A stretch of DNA of 11,723 bases from assembly GCA_021821235.1 (NCBI GenBank), contig JAKACS010000039.1, positions 1-11,723 on the forward strand. The letters are read 5' to 3'. Shown here piece by piece: positions 6,587-11,723 of this stretch; the stretch's first letter is position 1, and each line of letters begins with the position of its first letter. The notes under the pieces were generated by a model, which was not told where the DNA came from, made no database searches, and worked only from the letters and a program-made list of their open reading frames with translations. The translations under genes were made by a program, and so were the position numbers. The DNA comes from Bacillota bacterium. Lineage in GTDB: Bacteria > Bacillota > Bacilli > Bacillales_B > DSM-18226.

Positions 6587-6619
6587 CATGTTTCATTATT
6601 CCGGTATAATGGAAACATG
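6587..6619. promoter_or_regulatory. glcDF promoter with a dyad covering the -10 box
   Basis: TATAAT at 6605-6610 is a perfect -10 hexamer; transcription would start near 6617, about 58 bases before glcD. The -35 region is poor (TTGTCC at 6580-6585 with a 19-base gap, or GTCCAC with 17). The -10 lies within an inverted repeat: CATGTTTC-ATTAT (6587-6599) and ATAAT-G-GAAACATG (6606-6619), perfect except for one inserted base. A dyad here could be the operator of a repressor or activator of glycolate use; no regulator gene is adjacent. Confidence 0.5.
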
Positions 6620-6643
6620 GTTTTCGTTTTTCGCACAACTAAA

Positions 6644-6657
6644 TGTAACCGTATACA
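6644..6657. promoter_or_regulatory. cre-like site (CcpA) in the glcD leader
   Basis: TGTAACCGTATACA matches the Bacillus cre consensus TGWAANCGNTNWCA at every defined position except the tenth (A for T). It lies about 27 bases after the predicted transcription start and 18 before the glcD start codon, where bound CcpA would block elongation. Carbon catabolite repression of glycolate oxidation is biologically plausible. Confidence 0.5.
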
Positions 6658-6674
6658 ATAAAGGGGGAAAAACT

Positions 6675-8087
6675 ATGCTGGCCACAGCTGCAAAAGAGCG
6701 GATCATTTCGATTGTTTCGCCAGAAAACTTTGATGAAAGCAAAACTGGTAGATTAGTATATTCCTACGATGCCACTCCGAACTTCCAGTCACTCCCAGAC
6801 GCGGTGGTAAGCCCCCGCAATCCAGAGGAAATTGCTGAGATTGTGAAAATTTGCAATGAATTGCTGATTCCGATTGTTCCTCGCGGTTCAGGCACCAACC
6901 TTTGCGGCGGAACCTGTCCAACCGAAGGGGGGATTGTTCTTCTTTTTAAACATATGAACAAAATTCTCGAAATCGATGAAGAGAACTTAACGATTACCGT
7001 TCAGCCTGGCGTCATTACGCTTGACATGATCAATGCCGTAGAAGCAAAGGGTCTCTTTTATCCACCTGACCCAAGCTCAATGAAAATCTCAACAATCGGC
7101 GGCAATATTAATGAAAATTCTGGGGGGCTTCGCGGCTTAAAATATGGGGTAACAAGGGACTATGTGATCGCGCTGCAAGTTGTTCTCCCGAATGGCGATG
7201 TCATTCGCACGGGAGGCAAACTGGCAAAGGATGTCGCAGGCTATGACTTAACCCGCCTTTTCGTCGGCTCTGAAGGAACGCTCGGTATAATAACGGAAGC
7301 AACCTTAAAGCTTATTCCGATGCCGGAAACGAAGAAAACAATGCTTGCCCTCTATCAAGATATTGATGCAGCTGCAAGAACGGTTTCAAAGATTATTTCA
7401 AATAAAATCATTCCGACAACACTTGAATTTTTAGACCAGCCAACATTGCAAGTTGTTGAAGCCCACGCGCAAATCGGTCTCCCTACTGACGTCCAAGCCG
7501 TTTTATTAATTGAACAGGACGGACCGCCGGAAGTAGTGGAACGCGATTTAGCCAAAATGGCTGAAGTTTGCAAGCAAGAAAATGCCGTTTCCGTAGAAGT
7601 TGCCTCAACAGAAGACGAGGCGGACGCACTGAGAACAGCAAGGAGAACCGCTCTTTCCGCCCTTGCAAGATTAAAACCGACAACGATTCTTGAGGATGCA
7701 ACCGTCCCTAGATCGGAAATTGCGAAAATGGTAAGAGCAATCAATGAGATCGCAGAAAAGTATAACGTGAAAATCTGTACATTTGGCCATGCAGGGGATG
7801 GAAATCTTCATCCAACCTGTCCAACAGACTCACGTGACCATGATGAAATGGAGCGCGTCGAAAAAGCCTTCGCTGAAATTTTCCAAAAAGCAATTGAATT
7901 GGGCGGCACAATCACCGGTGAACATGGCGTAGGTGCCATGAAAGCTCCTTATTTGGAATGGAAGCTTGGCAAAGAAGGCATTAATGCCATGAAAGCGATT
8001 AAACAATCATTAGATCCGAACAATATTATGAACCCAGGCAAAGTTTTTGCAAAAGACAGCAGGAAGCGCGTGGTGGTGACAAGATGA
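6675..8087 (+). CDS. glcD: Glycolate oxidase subunit GlcD (FAD-linked)
   Basis: A 470-residue FAD-dependent 2-hydroxyacid oxidase subunit that oxidises glycolate to glyoxylate. The FAD-binding PCMH domain covers about 35-215, with PRGSGTNL (69-76), PPDPSS (130-135), IGGNINENSGG (141-151) and GSEGTLGIITEATLKL (198-213). The C-terminal FAD-oxidase domain has the HAGDGNLHP metal/substrate motif (372-380), GEHGVG (415-420) and the end motif NIMNPGK (450-456). The frame is open upstream to 6588, but that extension would cross the predicted promoter; AAGGGGG (6661-6667) seven bases before ATG at 6675 fixes the start, and 470 residues is what I recall for B. subtilis GlcD. Its stop overlaps the glcF start (ATGA). 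Lactate dehydrogenases of the same family are alternatives, but the GlcD-GlcF pairing favours glycolate. Confidence 0.93.
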   Translation: MLATAAKERIISIVSPENFDESKTGRLVYSYDATPNFQSLPDAVVSPRNPEEIAEIVKICNELLIPIVPRGSGTNLCGGTCPTEGGIVLLFKHMNKILEIDEENLTITVQPGVITLDMINAVEAKGLFYPPDPSSMKISTIGGNINENSGGLRGLKYGVTRDYVIALQVVLPNGDVIRTGGKLAKDVAGYDLTRLFVGSEGTLGIITEATLKLIPMPETKKTMLALYQDIDAAARTVSKIISNKIIPTTLEFLDQPTLQVVEAHAQIGLPTDVQAVLLIEQDGPPEVVERDLAKMAEVCKQENAVSVEVASTEDEADALRTARRTALSALARLKPTTILEDATVPRSEIAKMVRAINEIAEKYNVKICTFGHAGDGNLHPTCPTDSRDHDEMERVEKAFAEIFQKAIELGGTITGEHGVGAMKAPYLEWKLGKEGINAMKAIKQSLDPNNIMNPGKVFAKDSRKRVVVTR

Positions 8088-9409
8088 CAACGGTAAAAGA
8101 GCAAGCAAGAATTCAACAGCAATTTAAGGAAAAAATGAATGAAGATGAACTGTTAAATTGTATGCGCTGCGGTTTTTGTCTCCCCACTTGCCCGACGTAT
8201 ATCGAGTCCGGCTATCAAGAGTCTCATTCGCCTAGGGGCAGAATTGCCTTAATGAAGGCAGTTGTCGATGGGCTTATTGAACCGGACGAAGATTTCGAAC
8301 GTTCGCTTGAGCTTTGCCTCGGCTGCCGGGCATGTGAACCGGTTTGCCCTTCCGGCGTGAATTATGGTCATCTGCTAGAAGATGCCAGAGATCTGATCAA
8401 TCAAAATAAAAAGTTTTCCCTGCCGGTTCGTGCCGTGCGGAAAGCAGTCTTTCAAGGTCTTTTTCCGCATCAAAGCCGCATGCAAAGCCTTACAGGACTA
8501 ATTGGTTTTTACCAACGATCAGGCATTCAAACCATCGCGCGGAAAATCGGTTTCTTAAGTTTACTTCCGGACAGCCTGGCAACAATGGAAAAAGTTCTGC
8601 CAAACGTTCCGACCATGAAAGAAATGAAAAATCGCCCAGCACACCTTCCTGCTATCGGCAATCAAAACTATCGGGTCGGCTTTTTTAGCGGGTGTTTGAT
8701 GGATACCATGTTCATGCCGACGAATGATGCGACCATGAAGCTGCTTCAGCTGGCCGGCTGTGAGATCGTCATTCCAAAAGATCAGGCATGCTGCGGCGCG
8801 CTGCACGGTCACAGTGGCGAAAAAGCCAGTGCTAAGGACCTGGCAAAGCGAAATATCCAAGCATTTGAAGATCTGGGCGCAGATTTTATTATCACCAATG
8901 CCGGCGGCTGCGGTGCTTTCCTGCTTGATTATGATCATTTATTAAAAGATGATCCGATATGGCGGGAGCGGGCAAATGCGTTCACCGAAAAAATAAAGGA
9001 TATTTCAGAAATTCTCGTTGCCGTCCGTTTTCACGAAAAAGTTGAGCTCGAAGTTCCCGAACAGATTGTTACCTACCAAGATTCTTGCCATCTTCGCAAT
9101 GTGATGAAGACGGCAGCTGCTCCCCGAACGCTGCTGAAAGCGGTAAAAGGAGTGGAATACCGGGAGATGAAGGATGCCGACCGGTGCTGCGGCTCAGCAG
9201 GCATCTATAATATTGTTGAAACAGAAATGTCAATGAAGATGCTTGACTATAAAATGGTTCAAGCGAAAGATACATTTGCCACAACAATCGTAACCGCAAA
9301 TCCCGGCTGCTTGCTGCAAATGAAGCTGGGAATCGAGCGCGAAGGCTTAACAACAAAAGCCAGAGCCGTCCATATTGTCGATTTGCTGTTGGAAGCAGTA
9401 AAAGCGTAG
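8084..9409 (+). CDS. glcF: Glycolate oxidase iron-sulfur subunit GlcF
   Basis: A 441-residue electron-transfer subunit that takes electrons from GlcD-bound FAD, probably to the quinone pool. Two 4Fe-4S ferredoxin clusters are near the N-terminus: CMRCGFCLPTC (C26, C29, C32, C36) and CLGCRACEPVC (C78, C81, C84, C88). Two CCG-type domains follow: C204, CCG at 236-238 and NAGGCG at 272-277 in the first; DSCHLRN (C335), CCG at 368-370 and NPGC at 406-409 in the second. All cysteines are present. It overlaps glcD by four bases, so the two are coupled. There is no glcE-like gene; the two-subunit form is normal in Bacillus, whereas E. coli has GlcDEF. Transcription probably ends in the hairpin cluster downstream. 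Confidence 0.93.
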   Translation: MTTVKEQARIQQQFKEKMNEDELLNCMRCGFCLPTCPTYIESGYQESHSPRGRIALMKAVVDGLIEPDEDFERSLELCLGCRACEPVCPSGVNYGHLLEDARDLINQNKKFSLPVRAVRKAVFQGLFPHQSRMQSLTGLIGFYQRSGIQTIARKIGFLSLLPDSLATMEKVLPNVPTMKEMKNRPAHLPAIGNQNYRVGFFSGCLMDTMFMPTNDATMKLLQLAGCEIVIPKDQACCGALHGHSGEKASAKDLAKRNIQAFEDLGADFIITNAGGCGAFLLDYDHLLKDDPIWRERANAFTEKIKDISEILVAVRFHEKVELEVPEQIVTYQDSCHLRNVMKTAAAPRTLLKAVKGVEYREMKDADRCCGSAGIYNIVETEMSMKMLDYKMVQAKDTFATTIVTANPGCLLQMKLGIEREGLTTKARAVHIVDLLLEAVKA

Positions 9410-9445
9410 AATTCAGCCAAATTTAGTTTTTCCAGCAATCATCGG

Positions 9446-9590
9446 ATTATCCCGCATTAACGGGCAGTAATACCCCACCTCAAGGTAGGAGTAATCGAAG
9501 AAGCATAGGTGTGGGATAACTGCCCGTAAAAGCCCGATTGGTTCAACTAACAATCAGTGGGGATAGAAGAAAACCCCCACTGATTGAAGT
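9446..9590. other. Structured multi-hairpin element: candidate ncRNA or transposon-derived (IS200/IS605- or MITE-like) remnant
   Basis: About 145 bases fold almost entirely into paired segments. ACGGGCAGT (9460-9468) pairs with ACTGCCCGT (9519-9527), 9 bp. Inside, TACCCCACCT (9471-9480) pairs with 9507-9518 with small bulges, giving an arm of about 18 bp. TTATCCC (9447-9453) can pair with GGGATAA (9513-9519), which crosses the first stem as a pseudoknot or competes with it. CAATCAGTGGGG (9551-9562) and CCCCACTGATTG (9575-9586) form a perfect 12-bp hairpin. GATTG (9536-9540) can pair with CAATC (9551-9555), opening that hairpin. The last hairpin has no proper T-run on either side, so it is at best a weak glcF terminator. 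The transcribed strand is unknown. The text feels like a repeated Bacillaceae element, but I cannot name it. Confidence 0.5.
9551..9586 (+). terminator. Possible transcription end hairpin for glcDF
   Basis: A perfect 12-bp GC-rich stem with a 12-base loop, followed by AAGTTTCACTTTAT. The downstream tract is interrupted, so termination may be partial. No better terminator is seen after glcF, and the SASP gene follows in the same direction. Confidence 0.35.
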
Positions 9591-9646
9591 TTCACTTTAT
9601 CCAATTGCGAAACATTTCCACACATTAATTTTCCTTTAATCCGAAA

Positions 9647-9684
9647 ACTATTCCTACAGAGAAAAATTCTCTGTAGTGAATAGT
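9647..9684. repeat. Long inverted repeat directly upstream of the SASP gene
   Basis: ACTATTCCTACAGAGAA (9647-9663) pairs with TTCTCTGTAG-T-GAATAGT (9667-9684): 17 base pairs with one bulged T and a 3-base AAA loop. It ends five bases before the GGAGTGG ribosome binding site. If transcribed it would cap the SASP mRNA leader as a stable hairpin; if upstream of the transcription start it could be an operator. It has no T-run on the plus strand, so it is not a normal terminator. Confidence 0.85.
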
Positions 9685-9702
9685 AGAATGGAGTGGAAAT
9701 AT

Positions 9703-9906
9703 ATGGCGAGAAGTAGCAATAAGCTTTTGGTTCCCGGAATTGAACAATATTTGGACCAGGTAAAATACGAAATTGCCCAGGAATTCGGCGTACAGCTTGG
9801 TTCTGACACGGTTTCCCGGGCAAACGGCTCGGTTGGCGGAGAAATTACAAAACGGCTTGTTCAGCAAGCCCAAGCCCAATTATCTGGACACTCTCCTCAA
9901 AAATAA
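9703..9906 (+). CDS. Alpha/beta-type small acid-soluble spore protein (SASP)
   Basis: A 67-residue spore DNA-binding protein that coats the chromosome in the forespore, protects it from UV and chemical damage, and is degraded at germination. The germination-protease segment is [10 protein letters not shown] (21-30) and the conserved DNA-binding block runs through [13 protein letters not shown] (41-53). Length and both motifs fit the family. The start is ATG 9703-9705, with GGAGTGG (9690-9696) six bases upstream; the frame is open from 9676, but that would run through the upstream hairpin. The gene should be expressed late in sporulation in the forespore (sigma-G in known cases), although I cannot point to a good promoter. 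It ends at a terminator shared with rsgI on the other strand. Confidence 0.95.
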   Translation: MARSSNKLLVPGIEQYLDQVKYEIAQEFGVQLGSDTVSRANGSVGGEITKRLVQQAQAQLSGHSPQK

Positions 9907-9919
9907 AATAAAAATGGAA

Positions 9920-9947
9920 AAAAGTCCGGCTAAAAAGCCGGACTTTT
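9920..9947. terminator. Bidirectional terminator between the SASP gene and rsgI
   Basis: AAAAGTCCGGCT (9920-9931) and AGCCGGACTTTT (9936-9947) make a perfect 12-bp stem with an AAAA loop. Plus-strand RNA ends in TTTT after the GC core; minus-strand RNA ends in TTTTTT. It starts 13 bases after the SASP stop and one base from the rsgI stop, serving both convergent units. Confidence 0.92.
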
Positions 9948-9948
9948 G

Positions 9949-11103
9949 CTAATCGGAATTATGGCGCTCCCATTCATTGTGATTCAATTGAATATCAGGC
10001 AGCAGCTCAACTTGTATGTTTAGCTGTTCCTTAATTGGCTGTTGAAATGTTTTTTTTTCTTGTTCTTCTCCTTTTTTTTCTTCTTGACGGTTGTTTTCAG
10101 ACTCGTGTTTAATTTCTTTGTCGAGCATCTCATTCACAGGAACTTTTGCCTTTTTTGCCGGTTCATCAATCTTTTTTACCTGCCCGGTAGCACGAACTGC
10201 TGGATTTTGCGGATAGTTGTTCACGTCTTCCTGTTTATCTACCCTGCCGCTCCTAGGTGAAACATTAGGCGTTGGAGGTGATACCCTTTTCTCGCCAATG
10301 GCTTTTTTAGATTGAGTAGCAGGCGAACTTGAAGCAGCTGCCGGAGCGAGTTTTCCTTCCTTTTCTGCTTTTGGCGCTCCTTCTTTGACACCGTTCATTT
10401 CACCATGTGATGACGGTTGCTTTTTCTCCTTTGACGGCTGCTGATTTTCCTTATATTTACCCGTTGTAATCCCCAATTGATGAGCTTTTTCCAGTTCTTT
10501 CGGAGTACCGTTCAAAACAGATAATTCCAGATGATTTTCCTTTACGACCGTTTTTATTTCGTTTATGTTTTCCGATAATCTTTTTTCCGCATTCTCTTCT
10601 TTTTTATCGGTTCTCACCGTGGAAATTACAACAAGATGATGCTCGTTCAGATACCCTTGTTTTTTCATTTCACTCAAAAGCAATTGAGTTAAATCAGCAA
10701 TTTTTTTCTTTTTCCAATCGCCAATACGGGCAACAATCTTCTTTCCGTCCTGATTGAAGGCGGTCACTTTCAATACTTGCATTTTTTTGTTTAAAACAAG
10801 TTCAATGCTAGGGTTGACGTCAATTGACACATAGGCATACGCCTTATTATTTTGATACACAGACAAAAAAGATCCGAAAAAAATGATCAGAGTAATGGCC
10901 ACTGCAGCCAATGATTTCATCGATTTCATTCGTTTTAGAAAGGGAATGGATTGTTTTTTCTCCGGAAGTTGAAAGGGGAAAAAAACAACTTCCTCGCCAA
11001 TGGCATACGGCTGATTTTGTTTTTGGGCGCGTAAAAATTCACCGTCAGGAGTTAACAATGTTAAATAGCCATCATTAATTTCCATCACGATTCCTTTTTT
11101 CAT
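9949..11103 (-). CDS. rsgI: Anti-sigma-I factor RsgI
   Basis: A 384-residue single-pass membrane anti-sigma factor that holds SigI inactive. Residues 1-50 are the cytoplasmic RsgI N-terminal domain (MKKGIVMEINDGYLTLL, then PYAIGEEVVFFP). One membrane helix spans about 64-84 (AAVAITLIIFFGSFLSVY). The extracytoplasmic juxtamembrane domain, about 88-200, includes SIDVNPSIEL (93-102); its N97-P98 bond corresponds to the site where RsgI proteins are reported to self-cleave. The rest (about 215-384) is low-complexity, rich in Lys, Glu, Pro, Gln and Ser, with no recognisable carbohydrate-binding domain as found in clostridial RsgI proteins. A GGGGGG-containing Shine-Dalgarno lies upstream and the start overlaps the sigI stop (ATGA). 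Length is close to B. subtilis RsgI. Confidence 0.93.
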   Translation of the reverse strand: MKKGIVMEINDGYLTLLTPDGEFLRAQKQNQPYAIGEEVVFFPFQLPEKKQSIPFLKRMKSMKSLAAVAITLIIFFGSFLSVYQNNKAYAYVSIDVNPSIELVLNKKMQVLKVTAFNQDGKKIVARIGDWKKKKIADLTQLLLSEMKKQGYLNEHHLVVISTVRTDKKEENAEKRLSENINEIKTVVKENHLELSVLNGTPKELEKAHQLGITTGKYKENQQPSKEKKQPSSHGEMNGVKEGAPKAEKEGKLAPAAASSSPATQSKKAIGEKRVSPPTPNVSPRSGRVDKQEDVNNYPQNPAVRATGQVKKIDEPAKKAKVPVNEMLDKEIKHESENNRQEEKKGEEQEKKTFQQPIKEQLNIQVELLPDIQLNHNEWERHNSD

Positions 11104-11723
11104 GCTTCAAGCACCCCCCTTAAATAATCCTTCATATAAATATAATCACTTGTTAAAATAAGGGCGATCGCAATAATATATTTACGATTTCGCTCAATCG
11201 TTTTTCTGCTGACCTTCACCATTTGTTCTAATTGTTTGATTGGAAGGCGCCTTTTCTCTACTAGAAGCTGAAGCAATTCTTCATTCTCTACAAGGACTTT
11301 CGCGATTTGGATAGCATTTTTTCTGGCATCTGCGTGCTTCGGTGAATTTTCAACCAAATCGCTAAAGCTTAATTCGTATTGCTGCAATTGTTTCTGAAAG
11401 TGAAAAATTTCCTCTTTTCGTCGTTCTTCTTCCGTTTTCTTTTGATAGCTTTCAAGGGAAAGTTCGTTCACGATTACAGTTCCGGGCGAATCATCCTCAT
11501 GGTTTGCAATCGTAAGATCCATACTGAGGTGTTGGTTTCTTGTTTGCTTGCGAATGTAATCAATTACCCTTCTTTTGATCAACACATCGGCAAAGCTTAA
11601 TAACGAACCTCCCCGTTCGGGAGTAAACTTCTCAATAGCTTCATTAAACGCAATAAGGCCAATGCTAAATTCATCGTCTGTCTCATGGATGTACCGCTTA
11701 CACACCGACGATACCGTTTTGGC
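11100..11723 (-). CDS. sigI: RNA polymerase sigma factor SigI, N-terminus cut by window edge
   Basis: The frame is open to the right edge (207 codons visible plus stop), so the true start is outside the window; a GTG at 11705 is internal. The sequence AKTVSSVCKRYI followed by DDEFSIGLIAFNEAIEKF is the sigma region 2 core, followed by FADVLIKRRVIDYIRKQ (promoter melting and -10 recognition). The C-terminal part contains PIKQLEQMVKVSRKTIERNR, a helix-turn-helix for -35 contact of the SigI type, and the protein ends with a hydrophobic-rich tail. SigI of B. subtilis, about 250 residues, is heat-inducible and acts in cell-envelope gene control. It is coupled to rsgI by a four-base overlap, the standard sigI-rsgI operon. 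Confidence 0.93.
   Translation of the reverse strand, partial: AKTVSSVCKRYIHETDDEFSIGLIAFNEAIEKFTPERGGSLLSFADVLIKRRVIDYIRKQTRNQHLSMDLTIANHEDDSPGTVIVNELSLESYQKKTEEERRKEEIFHFQKQLQQYELSFSDLVENSPKHADARKNAIQIAKVLVENEELLQLLVEKRRLPIKQLEQMVKVSRKTIERNRKYIIAIALILTSDYIYMKDYLRGVLEA

Larger units (their letters stand above)
9410..9702. other. Gene-free region between glcF and the SASP gene, rich in hairpins
   Basis: No ORF with a credible start lies here on either strand. It contains a multi-stem structured element (9446-9590), a short AT-rich stretch, and a long hairpin (9647-9684) just before the SASP ribosome binding site. I found no convincing sigma-A, sigma-F or sigma-G promoter for the SASP gene. 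Confidence 0.8.

Noticed and set aside
6588..6674. N-terminal extension of GlcD from an ATG at 6588
   Set aside because: This stretch contains the TATAAT box and the cre-like site, lacks a ribosome binding site, and would make GlcD longer than the usual 470 residues. The ATG at 6675 has a good Shine-Dalgarno.
7355..7744. 129-codon ORF opposite glcD, and similar antisense ORFs opposite lysR, the ATPase gene, the permease gene, glcF and rsgI
   Set aside because: They lie entirely within well-supported genes, have no ribosome binding sites and show no recognisable protein features; they are shadows of the coding strand.
9600..9646. Sigma-G type promoter for the SASP gene (CATTAAT at 9623-9629 as -10)
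   Set aside because: No matching -35 sequence at the right distance; the TGAATAG at 9677-9683 is too close to the start codon.
9676..9702. Upstream start for the SASP gene (non-ATG at 9676)
   Set aside because: It begins inside the hairpin arm and adds residues not found in the SASP family; ATG 9703 has the ribosome binding site.
9554..9879. Minus-strand ORFs covering the glcF-SASP spacer and the SASP gene
   Set aside because: They run across the structured element and antisense to a clear SASP gene, with no start signals.
1..11723. CRISPR arrays, tRNA/rRNA genes, prophage or intact insertion sequences
   Set aside because: No regularly spaced repeats, no tRNA cloverleaf or rRNA signatures, and no transposase, integrase or phage proteins were seen.

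Overview
The window looks like a chromosomal segment from a low-GC, endospore-forming Bacillaceae bacterium. The evidence is an alpha/beta-type small acid-soluble spore protein gene, a SigI/RsgI sigma/anti-sigma pair, the two-gene glycolate oxidase arrangement glcD-glcF, strong AGGAGG-type ribosome binding sites, and compact operons joined by ATGA start/stop overlaps. I see no transposase, phage, tRNA, rRNA or CRISPR locus, so this is mostly core-type genome. The least explained piece is a highly structured intergenic element at 9446-9590.

Layout. (1) Positions 1-1170, minus strand: a DUF438/hemerythrin-like/PAS protein cut by the left edge. Its promoter carries a TGTGA-N6-TCACT site placed exactly at -41.5 from the predicted start of transcription, which suggests control by an FNR/CRP-family activator. 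(2) 1482-5690, plus strand: a four-gene operon with a LysR-type regulator, a substrate-binding lipoprotein, an ABC ATPase and a single-chain double permease. The binding protein belongs to the PhnD-like oxyanion superfamily and most resembles the branch annotated as putative selenate transporters, with phosphonate/phosphite as the alternative. The regulator has features of LysR proteins linked to selenium or sulfur metabolism. The operon ends at a hairpin shared with convergent genes. (3) 5746-6063, minus strand: two tiny genes with no gap between them, sharing an EFSVEF motif. The first resembles minor spore proteins. Divergent from them at 6196-6543 is a DUF3905-type gene with its own terminator. 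(4) 6675-9409: glcD-glcF, which oxidises glycolate to glyoxylate. The promoter region holds a dyad over the -10 box and a cre-like site downstream of the transcription start. (5) 9410-9702: a gene-free stretch containing the structured element (nested stems, a possible pseudoknot, competing hairpins) and then a long hairpin just before the SASP gene. (6) 9703-9906: alpha/beta SASP, ending in a bidirectional terminator shared with rsgI. (7) 9949-11723, minus strand: rsgI and the 3' part of sigI, cut by the right edge.

The parts of functional interest are the oxyanion importer with its cotranscribed LysR regulator, the putative FNR-controlled hemerythrin/PAS sensor, catabolite-type control signals in front of glcDF, and the unexplained structured element downstream of glcF. 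All assignments come from reading the sequence; no database search was run.
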